A DNA stretch of 64,000 nt from AC-32 sp963772975. GTDB taxonomy: Bacteria; Actinomycetota; Thermoleophilia; Gaiellales; Gaiellaceae. Below the pieces are notes generated by a model that did not search any database, was not told the origin of the DNA, and was given only the letters and a program-made list of their open reading frames with translations. The stretch lies in NCBI GenBank assembly GCA_963772975.1, contig CAVYZH010000004.1:181621-245620 (forward strand). Reading direction: 5' to 3'. Positions 1 to 10,435 of this stretch are shown piece by piece. How positions within the stretch are numbered: position 1 is the first letter of the stretch; every line of letters starts with the position of its first letter. The position numbers and the translations under genes were made by a program.

Positions 1-576
1 GGCCGCGGAGTGATGCGCGCGGTGATGCTCGTCCCGTGGGCGATCCCGACGGTGGTCGCCGCGCAGATGTGGAAGTGGATGCTCGACGACACCTTCGGAG
101 TCGTCAACGATCTCGGTGTGCGCGCCCACGTGCTCTCCCACTCGCAAGCCTGGATCTCCAACCCCTCGACCTCGCTCGGGGCCGTCTGCGCGGTCGACAT
201 CTGGAAGACGACGCCGTTCGTCGCGCTGCTGCTCCTCGCCGGGCTGCAGGTCATCCCGAACGATCTCTACGAGGCCGCCGACGTCGACGGTGCCAGCAAG
301 CTCCAGCAGTTTTGGCGGATCACGCTGCCGCTGCTGAAGCCGGCGATCCTCGTCACCCTGATCTTCCGCACGCTCGACGCGCTGCGAGTGTTCGACGTCT
401 TCTCCGTCTTCTTCGGCAACCGGCTCGACACGCAAACGATGGCGATCTACATCCAGAGCACGATCATCGGTGACGGCAACGTCGGCCTCGGGGCGGCGGC
501 GAGCGTCTTCATGTTCCTGATCATCGCCCTCTTCGTCGTGATCTACGTGACCTTCATGCGGGTGAACGAGGAATGA
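1..576 (+). CDS. Carbohydrate ABC transporter permease, MalF/UgpA type (5' partial)
   Basis: The frame is open from base 1, so the gene begins upstream of the window. About 190 C-terminal residues are visible. They contain hydrophobic membrane segments and the permease EAA loop (EAADVDGAS followed by F-W-R-I-T-L-P-L-L-K-P), the site where MalF-family permeases dock on the ATPase. In this family the protein forms a heterodimeric channel with the next gene product to import sugars or sugar-phosphates. The stop codon overlaps the start of the second permease by four bases (ATGA), which argues for translational coupling. The substrate cannot be read from the sequence; the nearby GH13 glucosidase suggests an alpha-glucoside (inference). 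Confidence 0.92.
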   Translation, partial: GRGVMRAVMLVPWAIPTVVAAQMWKWMLDDTFGVVNDLGVRAHVLSHSQAWISNPSTSLGAVCAVDIWKTTPFVALLLLAGLQVIPNDLYEAADVDGASKLQQFWRITLPLLKPAILVTLIFRTLDALRVFDVFSVFFGNRLDTQTMAIYIQSTIIGDGNVGLGAAASVFMFLIIALFVVIYVTFMRVNEE

Positions 577-1510
577 GCACCGCGAGCGAGACCGCACGCT
601 CCGTCTCGCGGCCGGTCTCCCGGACTGTTCGCCTTCGGCGCAGCCCGGTCGGCCGGTTCCTGTGGAAGGTCCCGTTCTGGACGCTGATCGCGCTGATCTT
701 CATCTACGCGCTGTTCCCGTTCTACTGGGCGCTCCGCTCGGCCTTCACGCCCGATCCGGCGCTGTTCGAGACACCGATCCAGTACATCCCGCACCACCCG
801 ACCCTGCAGCACTTCCGCGACGTGCTCAGCTCGAGCTTCTTCCGGCGAGCGCTGCTCAACTCGACGATCGTGGCCGGCTCGGTCACCTTGATCTCGCTGG
901 CGGTCGGGTCCGTAGCCGCCTACGCGCTCGGCCGCTTCAAGTTCCGCGGGAAGTCCCCGATCCTCTACCTGATGCTCTCGATGACGATCTTCCCGCAGAT
1001 CGCGATTCTCGGCGCCCTGTACACGATGTTCACCGGCTTCCATGTCGTCGGGCCGATCCACTTCCCGCAGCTGTACGACACGGAGTGGGCGCTGATCTTC
1101 AGCTACCTGATCTTCACGATCCCGTTCACGATCTGGGTGCTGACCGGCTTCATGCGCGCGCTGCCGGCGGACCTCGAGGAGGCCGCCTACGTCGACGGCG
1201 CGACGCCGCTGCAGGTCTTCTACAAGGTGCTGCTCCCGCTGATCGCGCCCGGGCTCGTGACGACCGGCCTGCTCGCCTTCATCGCGGCCTGGAACGAGTA
1301 CCTCTTCGCGCTCTCGTTCATCCAGAGCCCTGACAAGTACACCGTGCCGGTCGCGATCACCTCCTTTACCGGTGCAAGCGGCAACGCCTTCCAGACCCCT
1401 TGGGGGCAGCTGATGGCTGCAACCGTGGTCGTCACCGTGCCGCTGATCGTCGCCACCCTGCTGCTGCAGAAGCGGATCCTGGCGGGCCTGACCGCCGGCG
1501 CCGTGAAGGG

Positions 1511-1514
<4 letters not shown>
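573..1514 (+). CDS. Carbohydrate ABC transporter permease, MalG type
   Basis: 313 aa, the usual length for MalG/UgpE permeases. A basic N-terminus of about 30 residues is followed by six predicted membrane helices. The EAA motif (EEAAYVDGATP, then LLPLIAPGL) lies near residue 205. It is the second membrane subunit of a sugar importer with the preceding permease, whose stop it overlaps. The 3' end meets the convergent malK-like gene head-on: the two stop codons overlap at 1511-1514, leaving no room for a separate terminator. No substrate-binding protein is visible, so it presumably lies upstream of the window. Confidence 0.93.
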
Positions 1515-2710
<1,196 letters not shown>

Positions 2711-2717
2711 GTGCGTA

Positions 2718-4127
<1,410 letters not shown>

Positions 4128-4157
4128 CGAACGCCCGAGGATAGACGCCCCCAGGGG

Positions 4158-4163
4158 TAAGAT
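4158..4163 (+). promoter_or_regulatory. Putative -10 box of the EF-G-like gene
   Basis: TAAGAT at 4158-4163, 38 nt before the ATG. Here, unlike most genes in the window, a real leader with a strong Shine-Dalgarno (AGGAGG, about 4187-4192) follows. The divergent GH13 -10 lies within 25 bp, so the two promoters are back to back. Confidence 0.4.
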
Positions 4164-4201
4164 CGGGATCCGTTCCCGCGTTCTCAGGAGGAGTCTCCGC
4201 G

Positions 4202-6250
4202 ATGCCAACCGAGCCCGGAAAGATCCGCAACGTCGCCGTCACCGGACACCGCGGGACCGGAAAGACGTCGCTGGTGGAGGCGATGCTCTTCCAGGCCGGC
4301 GCGATCAACCGCCTCGGCACCGTTGAAGGCGGCACGACCACCTCGGACTGGGACGAGGACGAGCAGCGCCGGCAGATGTCGCTCGCCTCGTCGATCTGCC
4401 ATCTCGAATGGCAGGGCCGCAAGATCAATTTGATCGACACGCCCGGCGACGCGGGCTTCGCCGGCGACACCGTCGCCGCGTTGCGCGTCGTCGAGGGCAC
4501 GCTGCTCGTGGCGAGCGCGGTGATGGGCGTCGAGGTGCAGACGAGCCGCGTCTGGAACCGCGCCGAGTCGCTCGATCTCCCGCGCGTCGTCTTCGTGAAC
4601 ATGCTCGACCGCGAGCGGGCCGACTTCTACCGCGCGCTCGAGCACTTCCGCAACCAGCTCTCCGAGCGCTGTGTCGCCGTGCACCTGCCGATCGGGACCG
4701 AGCACGAGCTGACGGGGATCATCGACCTGCTGCACATGACCGCCTACGGCAGCCCGGAGGGCGAGCGCGAGAGCGGGCCGATGGAGATCCCGGAGGAGCT
4801 GAACGACACGGTGCAGCAGTACCGGACGCAGCTGCTCGACTCGGTGGTCGAGACCGACGAGGGGCTGATGGAGCGCTACCTCGAGGGCGAGGAGCTCGGC
4901 ACCGAGGAGGTCGCGCACGCGCTCAAGGACGCAGTCACGCGCGGCGAGTTGTTCCCGGTCGCCTGCGGGGTGGCCACGAAGAACCTCGGCACGACGGCGC
5001 TGCTCGACCTGCTCGTCGAGGGCGTTCCCTCGCCGGCGAAGCGCCCTCCCTCGATCGACGTCGACGGCGCAGGGACGGCGGCCTTCGTCTTCAAGACGGT
5101 GGCCGATCCGTTCGCGGGCCGGATCAACCTCTTCCGCGTCCTCGCCGGCACCCTCGATTCGGACGCGACGGTCGTGAACACCCGCTCGCACGCGAAGGAG
5201 CGCGTCGGCGCGCTGCTCACGCTGCAGGGCAAGGACCACGAGCCGGCCAAGGAGTTCGGCACCGGTGACATCGGTGCGGTCGCCAAGCTGAAGGAGACGA
5301 CCACGGGCGACCTGCTGCTCGACGCGGAGCGCCAGGTCGAGCCGCCGACGCTCGACTTTCCCGAGCCGGTGATGAGCTTCGCGGTCACGCCAAAGGCCAA
5401 GGGCGACGAGGAGAAGGTCGCCTCCTCGCTGCGCCGCCTCGCCGAGGAGGACCCGACGCTCGTCCTGCGGCGCGACCCGCAGACCGGCGACCAGCTGCTC
5501 TCCGGGATGAGCCAGATCCACGTCGAGGTCGCGGTCGACCGCCTGCGCAACCGCTTCAGCGTGGACGTTGAGCTGCACCAGCCGCACGTGCCGTACCTGG
5601 AGACGATCCGCAAGGAGTCGCGCGCGCGGCACCGCTACAAGAAGCAGACCGGCGGTCGCGGCCAGTTCGGCGACTGCGAGATCGTGCTCGAGCCGCTGCC
5701 CGAGCGCGAGGGCTACGAGTTCGTGGACGAGATCGTCGGCGGCGTGATCCAGCAGGGCTTCCGGCCCGCGGTCGACAAGGGCATCCAGGAGGCGATGCAG
5801 CACGGTGAGCTCGCCGGGGCGCCCGTGCAGGGCGTCCGCGTCCGCCTCGTGGACGGCCAGCAGCACAACGTCGACTCCTCCGAGATGGCGTTCAAGATCG
5901 CTGGTTCGATGGCGTTCAAGGACGCCTACGCGAAGGCCGACCCGGTGCTGCTCGAGCCGATCATGGAGCTCGAGGTGAGCGTGCCCGACGACGCCGTGGG
6001 CGCGGTCAACGGCGACCTCAACTCACGGCGCGGACGGCTGCAGGGAATGGAGCCGGTCGGCGGGATGACCTCGATCAAGGCCGAGGTGCCGATGGCGGAG
6101 ATCCTCACGTACGCGCAGGCGCTGACCTCGCTGACCGGCGGGCGCGGCGACTACCACATGCATTTCCTACGCTACGAAGAGGTTCCCACGCACATCGCGC
6201 AGAAGATCATCGACGAGACGAAGAAGGAGCTGGAAGAAGCCAAGGTCTGA
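4202..6250 (+). CDS. Elongation factor G-like GTPase (FusA2/EF-G-like)
   Basis: 682 aa. The G1 loop is GHRGTGKT (residues 15-22) instead of the EF-G form GHIDAGKT, G3 is DTPGDAGF, and the G4 region reads VNMLDRE in place of NKMD. The later domains follow the EF-G order: domain II, the domain IV segment near RKESRARHRYKKQTGGRGQ, then domain V ending in a glycine- and histidine-rich stretch. This is the EF-G-like paralogue group known from actinobacteria, distinct from the translocase FusA that usually lies with rpsL/rpsG. It is probably a ribosome-associated GTPase, but the exact role is uncertain. A strong AGGAGG Shine-Dalgarno sets the start. Three bases separate it from the next gene. Confidence 0.88.
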   Translation: MPTEPGKIRNVAVTGHRGTGKTSLVEAMLFQAGAINRLGTVEGGTTTSDWDEDEQRRQMSLASSICHLEWQGRKINLIDTPGDAGFAGDTVAALRVVEGTLLVASAVMGVEVQTSRVWNRAESLDLPRVVFVNMLDRERADFYRALEHFRNQLSERCVAVHLPIGTEHELTGIIDLLHMTAYGSPEGERESGPMEIPEELNDTVQQYRTQLLDSVVETDEGLMERYLEGEELGTEEVAHALKDAVTRGELFPVACGVATKNLGTTALLDLLVEGVPSPAKRPPSIDVDGAGTAAFVFKTVADPFAGRINLFRVLAGTLDSDATVVNTRSHAKERVGALLTLQGKDHEPAKEFGTGDIGAVAKLKETTTGDLLLDAERQVEPPTLDFPEPVMSFAVTPKAKGDEEKVASSLRRLAEEDPTLVLRRDPQTGDQLLSGMSQIHVEVAVDRLRNRFSVDVELHQPHVPYLETIRKESRARHRYKKQTGGRGQFGDCEIVLEPLPEREGYEFVDEIVGGVIQQGFRPAVDKGIQEAMQHGELAGAPVQGVRVRLVDGQQHNVDSSEMAFKIAGSMAFKDAYAKADPVLLEPIMELEVSVPDDAVGAVNGDLNSRRGRLQGMEPVGGMTSIKAEVPMAEILTYAQALTSLTGGRGDYHMHFLRYEEVPTHIAQKIIDETKKELEEAKV

Positions 6251-6253
6251 GCC

Positions 6254-6892
6254 TTGGCTAAGGTCCTCCGCGACATGCGCATCACGCGGCAGGCCGTCAC
6301 AGCCGTGCGCACCTGTGGGATCTGCGAGCGGAGTCTGCTCGTCGGCGAGCGCTCGGTGCGGTATTCCGCCGACGGCGAGAACTTCGTCGACGTCTGCCCG
6401 CTCTGCCAGGAAATCGCGCTCGAGCACGGCTGGGTCAAGGAGGGCAGCCCGACCACGCCCGTCGTCAACGACCGGCGGCGCAAGCGGCGCGGGCTCGTCG
6501 CCACGCTGCTGGGCGAGTCGCGCAGGGCCACGGTCGAGCCCGTCGTGGACGAGCCGATCCTGCGCCGGCTGTCCGAGCCCGAGCTGGCGATGGTTGAGGC
6601 GGCCGACCTCTTCAACGAGAGCGCCTTCCGCCGCACGATCGCGGGGATCGCCAAGAGCCTTGGCGTGCCGAAGGCGTCGATCGTTCCGCTCTCGGGGACG
6701 AACAGCGAGGTCGTCCTGAGCGTCGCCTGGGACATCTCCTGGTACCAGTACCGCATCACTCCGGACTCGGCCCAGCCCGTGCGCCTGGCCGAGCGCGGGC
6801 ACGATCCCCGCGAGCTGGAGGCCATGTTCACGGGCTGGAATGCCAAGCTCACGCAGGACGGCCGCATCGCGCCGGACATCTCTCCGGTCTGA
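6254..6892 (+). CDS. Zinc-ribbon conserved protein of unknown function
   Basis: 212 aa from a TTG start 3 nt after the EF-G-like stop, so an operon is likely. The N-terminus holds two CxxC knuckles, CGIC (about residue 21) and CPLC (about 48), a four-cysteine zinc ribbon. A basic linker DRRRKRR follows near residue 73. The C-terminal 110 residues are acidic and helical, with no motif I recognise; they resemble a ligand-sensing or ribosome-associated extension. I do not recognise the family beyond the ribbon. Linkage to the EF-G paralogue suggests a translation-related job (inference only). Confidence 0.7.
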   Translation: MAKVLRDMRITRQAVTAVRTCGICERSLLVGERSVRYSADGENFVDVCPLCQEIALEHGWVKEGSPTTPVVNDRRRKRRGLVATLLGESRRATVEPVVDEPILRRLSEPELAMVEAADLFNESAFRRTIAGIAKSLGVPKASIVPLSGTNSEVVLSVAWDISWYQYRITPDSAQPVRLAERGHDPRELEAMFTGWNAKLTQDGRIAPDISPV

Positions 6893-7079
6893 AAGCGAGC
6901 GCTTGACGGAGCAGCGCCTGTGCCGTCGGGCCGCGCTGCTCGCCCCGAGGCCGTGTCCTCAGTCGCGCCCGTAACCTCCGGCTACGAGCACTCCCTGCGT
7001 CCTTGCCTCGGAACGACCATCGCACCCCGACGACGAGCCATGCTCCGACAAGAGCTCTGGCGCCAGCCCAGGGCGTCCC

Positions 7080-7085
7080 TACAAT
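7080..7085 (+). promoter_or_regulatory. -10 box TACAAT of a leaderless gene
   Basis: TACAAT lies 10 nt upstream of the ATG at 7096, which places the transcription start at or just before the start codon. No Shine-Dalgarno is present. No good -35 hexamer is seen at 16-18 nt. Confidence 0.45.
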
Positions 7086-7095
7086 CCGAGCCAGG

Positions 7096-7311
7096 ATGAT
7101 CTATTGCGTGATCCCGCGCGAGCTCGAGGACGAGCTCTACGAGAAGATGGTCGAGTACTACAAGGACAATCCGAACGTGACGGTCATCGTCGACCGGCGT
7201 GAGGGTGAGGACCGGCGCAAGGGTCGCGTCTTCGGCGGCAAGCGCGAGATCAGGGACCGCCGCCGCGCCCGTGCGGCAGGCACGTTCCCGGACACCGACC
7301 CCCCTGAGTAG
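7096..7311 (+). CDS. Small conserved acidic/basic protein
   Basis: 71 aa. The ATG at 7096 is preferred over an in-frame upstream extension because a -10 box (TACAAT, 7080-7085) lies directly before it and the upstream codons look non-coding. The N-terminal half (IPRELEDELYEKMVEYY) is an amphipathic helix. The second half, VTVIVDRREGEDRRKGR, is a beta strand followed by a charged, arginine-rich tail. It ends 1 nt before the aldehyde dehydrogenase start, so the two are probably co-transcribed. I do not know a function. Confidence 0.68.
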   Translation: MIYCVIPRELEDELYEKMVEYYKDNPNVTVIVDRREGEDRRKGRVFGGKREIRDRRRARAAGTFPDTDPPE

Positions 7312-7312
7312 G

Positions 7313-8818
7313 ATGGCCGCCGTGGCGACGGCGACCAAGACCTTCAAGAACTTCATCGGCGGCGAGTGGGTGGACGCCGCCTCCGGCGCGACCTTCGAGA
7401 CGAGCAGCCCCGCGACCGGCGAGGTGCTCGGCGTCTTTCCGAAGTCGGGCGCGGAGGACGTCGACCGCGCGGTCGAGGCGGCGAAGGCCGCCTACGAGGA
7501 GTGGCGGCTCGTCCCGGCGCCGCGCCGCGGCGAGATCCTCTTCCGCTTCGGCGCGCTGCTGGCCGAGCGCAAGGACGAGGTCGCCGAGCTGATGGCCCGC
7601 GAGATGGGCAAGGTGCTGCCCGAGGCGGCCGGCGACGTCCAGGAAGCGATCGACATGAGCTACTACATGGGCGGCGAGGGCCGGCGACTGTTCGGCCAGA
7701 CCACACCCAGCGAGCTGCGCGACAAGTTCAACATGAGCGTGCGCCAGCCGATCGGCGTGGTCGGCGTGATCACGCCCTGGAACTTCCCGATCGCGATCCC
7801 GTCCTGGAAGATCGCGCCCGCGCTCGTCTGCGGGAACACGATCGTCTTCAAGCCGGCCACGGACACCCCGCTGCTGGGCGAGCGCTTCGTCGAGCTGCTC
7901 GTCGAGGCCGGCGTTCCGGCCGGCGTGATCAACGTCGTGCACGGCGGCGGCGGCGAGGTCGGCGACCGGCTCGTGCGCCACCCGGACGTGCCGGTGATCA
8001 CGCTCACCGGCTCACGCGAGACCGGCGTCGCGGTGCTCGAGGCCGCGGCGCAGAACCTGAAGCACGTCCACCTCGAGCTCGGCGGCAAGAACGCGATCAT
8101 CGTCCTCGACGACGCCGATCTCGACCTGGCGGTCGAGGGCATCGTCTGGTCGGCGTTCGGCACCTCGGGCCAGCGCTGCACCGCAGCCTCGCGCGTGATC
8201 GTGCAGGAGGGCGTCTACGAGAAGCTGCAGAAGCGGCTCGTCGCCTCCGCGGAGAAGCTGCGCCTCGGCCCGGGCTGGGAGGAGGGCGTCGACGTCGGCC
8301 CGGTGATCAACCGGCGCGCCCTCGAGAAGATCCACTCGTACACGGAGATCGGCGTGGACGAGGGCGCGAAGCTGCTGACCGGCGGCGAGGTCGCGAGCGG
8401 CAACGGCCTCGGCGACGGGAGCTTCTACCGCCCGACCATCTTCGGCGACGTCGACCCGCAGATGCGCGTCGCCCAGGAGGAGATCTTCGGCCCGACGACG
8501 GCGCTGATCCGGGTGAAGGACGTGGACGACGCGATCCGGGTCTCGAACGGGATCGAGTTCGGCCTCTCGTCCTCGATCTTCACGCGCGACGTCAACACCG
8601 CCTTCCGCGCGATGCGCGACCTCGAGGCCGGGATCACGTACATCAACGCCGGCACGATCGGCGCCGAGGTGCACCTGCCCTTCGGCGGGGTGAAGGGCAC
8701 CGGCAACGGCCACCGCGAGGCGGGCCAGGCCGCGCTCGACGTCTTCACCGAGTGGAAGTCGATCTACGTCGACTACTCGGGCAAGCTGCAGCGCGCCCAG
8801 ATCGACACCGGCGAGTAG
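7313..8818 (+). CDS. NAD(P)-dependent aldehyde dehydrogenase
   Basis: 501 aa, a full-length ALDH superfamily member. Catalytic N157 lies in TPWNFP, general base E255 in LELGGKN and nucleophile C289 in SGQRCTA. The cofactor motif GSRETG is present, and the C-terminal PFGGVKGTGNGHREAG is typical of alpha-ketoglutarate-semialdehyde/aminoadipate-semialdehyde and related ALDHs. Which aldehyde is oxidised cannot be decided from sequence. The start ATG GCC GCC is preferred over an upstream GTG because homology to ALDHs starts at TKTFKNFIGGEW. The gene follows the 71-aa gene with a 1-nt gap. Confidence 0.92.
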   Translation: MAAVATATKTFKNFIGGEWVDAASGATFETSSPATGEVLGVFPKSGAEDVDRAVEAAKAAYEEWRLVPAPRRGEILFRFGALLAERKDEVAELMAREMGKVLPEAAGDVQEAIDMSYYMGGEGRRLFGQTTPSELRDKFNMSVRQPIGVVGVITPWNFPIAIPSWKIAPALVCGNTIVFKPATDTPLLGERFVELLVEAGVPAGVINVVHGGGGEVGDRLVRHPDVPVITLTGSRETGVAVLEAAAQNLKHVHLELGGKNAIIVLDDADLDLAVEGIVWSAFGTSGQRCTAASRVIVQEGVYEKLQKRLVASAEKLRLGPGWEEGVDVGPVINRRALEKIHSYTEIGVDEGAKLLTGGEVASGNGLGDGSFYRPTIFGDVDPQMRVAQEEIFGPTTALIRVKDVDDAIRVSNGIEFGLSSSIFTRDVNTAFRAMRDLEAGITYINAGTIGAEVHLPFGGVKGTGNGHREAGQAALDVFTEWKSIYVDYSGKLQRAQIDTGE

Positions 8819-8827
8819 CGCCGCCTC

Positions 8828-9136
8828 TTGAACCGGAAACTCGTCGTCTTCGTTCCCCGCGAGGCGCTCGACCCGCTGCGGGAGGCACTGTTCGCCGCCG
8901 GCGCCGGCCAGATCGGCGACTACGAGCGCTGCTCCTGGTACACGGAGGGGACGGGAACGTTCCTCGGGGGCGCGGGCTCGTCGCCGGACGTCGGACAGCC
9001 CGGCCGCGAGCAACGCGTTGCCGAGCTGCGCCTGGAGACCGTCTATCCGGAGGAACGCGAGGCGGAGATCGTCGCCGCGTTGCGGCAGGCGCATCCATAC
9101 GAGGAGCCTGCGTTCGACCTCTACCCGCTCGCGTGA
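8828..9136 (+). CDS. NIF3/YqfO middle (CutA/PII-like) domain protein
   Basis: 102 aa from a TTG start 9 nt after the ALDH. The pattern V-F-V-P near the N-terminus, then AAGAGQIGDYERCSW, TEGTGTF, RLETVYP and AHPYEEPAFDLYP near the C-terminus matches the ferredoxin-like domain inserted in NIF3/YqfO proteins. Here it stands alone without the dinuclear-metal NIF3 halves. Small stand-alone versions exist in other bacteria; their function is not established. It overlaps the RNase H gene by GTGA. Confidence 0.75.
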   Translation: MNRKLVVFVPREALDPLREALFAAGAGQIGDYERCSWYTEGTGTFLGGAGSSPDVGQPGREQRVAELRLETVYPEEREAEIVAALRQAHPYEEPAFDLYPLA

Positions 9137-9534
9137 AGGCGCGGCTCTCGACCGACGGCGGCTCGCGCGGGAACCCGGGGCCGGCGGCGTACGGCTACGT
9201 GCTCGAAGCCGAGGACGGGACGGTCCTCGACGCGCGCGGCGAGGCGATCGGCAAGGCCACGAACAACGTCGCCGAGTACCGCGGCCTGCTCGCCGGGCTG
9301 GAGTCGGCCATCGAGCGCGGCGTCGACGAGGTCGAGGTCGTCTCGGACTCCGAGTTGCTCGTCAACCAGATGCGCGGCGAGTACAAGGTCAAGAACGAGA
9401 CGCTGCGCGAGCTCGTCGACGACGCGGAGGCACTCGCCCGCCGGCTGAAGCGCGTCACCTACACCGCAGTGCGCCGCGAGCACAACGAGCTCGCCGACCG
9501 GCTCGTCAACGAAGCGCTCGATCAAGGCTCCTGA
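9133..9534 (+). CDS. Ribonuclease H-like protein (RNase HI superfamily)
   Basis: 133 aa from GTG at 9133, overlapping the previous stop. It carries the RNase H acidic residues: D in STDGGSRGNPGPAAYG (residues 7-22), E in NNVAEYRGL, D in VVSDSELLVNQM, and D in NELADRLVNEAL near the C-terminus. It would cut the RNA strand of RNA:DNA hybrids (family knowledge). The length and the compact architecture without the basic protrusion fit the prokaryotic rnhA-like/YpdQ group. It is the last gene before tRNA-Gly. Confidence 0.88.
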   Translation: MKARLSTDGGSRGNPGPAAYGYVLEAEDGTVLDARGEAIGKATNNVAEYRGLLAGLESAIERGVDEVEVVSDSELLVNQMRGEYKVKNETLRELVDDAEALARRLKRVTYTAVRREHNELADRLVNEALDQGS

Positions 9535-9543
9535 ACCCGCGGC

Positions 9544-9549
9544 TATACT
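9544..9549 (+). promoter_or_regulatory. -10 box of tRNA-Gly
   Basis: TATACT, 10 nt upstream of the first tRNA base. Confidence 0.5.
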
Positions 9550-9559
9550 TTCGCGTCCC

Positions 9560-9633
9560 GCGGATGTAGCTCAGTTGGCTAGAGCGTCTGCTTGCCATGC
9601 AGAAGGTCGTGGGTTCGAGTCCCATCATCCGCT
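9560..9633 (+). tRNA. tRNA-Gly (anticodon GCC)
   Basis: 74 nt cloverleaf. The acceptor GCGGATG pairs with CATCCGC, the anticodon stem TCTGC/GCAGA encloses the loop TTGCCAT (anticodon GCC), and the T-arm is GTGGGTTCGAGTCCCAT. CCA is not encoded. Bases 9590-9633 recur at 14746-14788, which suggests that this tRNA served as an integration site. Confidence 0.95.
9590..9633 (+). repeat. tRNA-Gly 3'-half direct repeat, copy 1 (possible attachment site)
   Basis: From the anticodon stem to the discriminator base. The first 34 bases are identical to 14746-14779 and the rest matches after a one-base deletion. Repeats of tRNA 3' ends flanking an accessory block are the hallmark of tyrosine-integrase insertion into tRNA genes. 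Confidence 0.7.
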
Positions 9634-10435
9634 TCTCCGCGATTCCGCTGCACACGGCGAGAATCGCACTTCCCTCGAACGCTTGCCGACTCCCCTCGGA
9701 GGGGCCGTGAGTCAGCATCTAGTCAGCGTTGGCGCCGGGACGGTGGCGCTTAGCGCGTGGCGTTTCCTGCCAGACGCGGGCGCCGAGACTCCAGAGGCCG
9801 GTATCGCGCTCGCCCACGCTAAGGCGCGTGGCTAGATGCGAGCGAACCGGCGCAGGAACACGTCGACACACAACGGCAAGGGCCTCGAACACATCCCCAG
9901 ACCTAGAGACCGTCCGTGGCGCCGCAAGGCGCGGGCAGACGGAGCAAGTGAGCATCCGAATGAAACCGCGGTGCTCCGCGCGGTAACGCACGACCTTGGG
10001 CGCGCTCGAGCTCCGGGCCGACGACGAAGCCGACAGCAGACGGCAGAAATCGAAGGTGTACTGCTTCCCCGCAAGGGGGCAGTCCGCCTCGAACCGCCTC
10101 TAGCTCCGGCAGGTCAGAGTCAGTCAGCCTTCGTCCTCGATCGCTTTCTCCAACGTATTCAGTGCTTCGCGAGTCTGCGAAGGATCGTCGCCACGAATCA
10201 GATCGAGCATCAGCCGAACGTAGAGCGTCGCGCGCGCAAACGCCGCGTTTGTCAGGGTGAGAGGGTTGAAGCCCGTAGGTTGAGTCCCCAGGTGCAGGAG
10301 GTCGCGGGCGTGCCACCTCACTCGGTTCAGAAGCGTCGAGACGGCGACATCCAGCTGTGTGGCGGCTTCCGTAAGCGGTTACATCATCCTCGCCGGACCC
10401 CGGCTAGGGGCCGAAGCTACGAAGTTTCGGCACCC
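9634..10435. other. Gene-poor stretch after tRNA-Gly
   Basis: About 800 bases in which no protein family is recognisable. Open frames on both strands are short and show mixed codon usage. The only coding-like segment is the C-terminal 65-80 codons of a minus-strand frame ending at 10124. No integrase, tRNA or terminator is seen directly after the tRNA. This fits the decayed end of an integrated element. Confidence 0.5.
10124..10321 (-). CDS. Possible small helical protein or gene remnant
   Basis: 65 codons from a GTG. The C-terminal half (LMLDLIRGDDPSQ, then EALNTLEKAIEDEG) reads as natural amphipathic helix with sensible codon usage. The same frame continues upstream for about 15 more coding-like codons (EAATQLDVAVSTLLNR) to a stop, without a start codon. 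This suggests that the true 5' end has been lost and that this is a truncated gene. No family is recognised. Confidence 0.35.
   Translation of the reverse strand: MRWHARDLLHLGTQPTGFNPLTLTNAAFARATLYVRLMLDLIRGDDPSQTREALNTLEKAIEDEG

Noticed and set aside
4184..5866. 560-codon minus-strand ORF antisense to the EF-G-like gene
   Set aside because: A codon-bias shadow of a GC-rich gene; the product is Arg/Leu/Asp/Val low-complexity with no domain.
9506..9718. Minus-strand ORF containing MGLEPTTFCMA
   Set aside because: Antisense to tRNA-Gly; this peptide is a well-known artefact of tRNA sequence.
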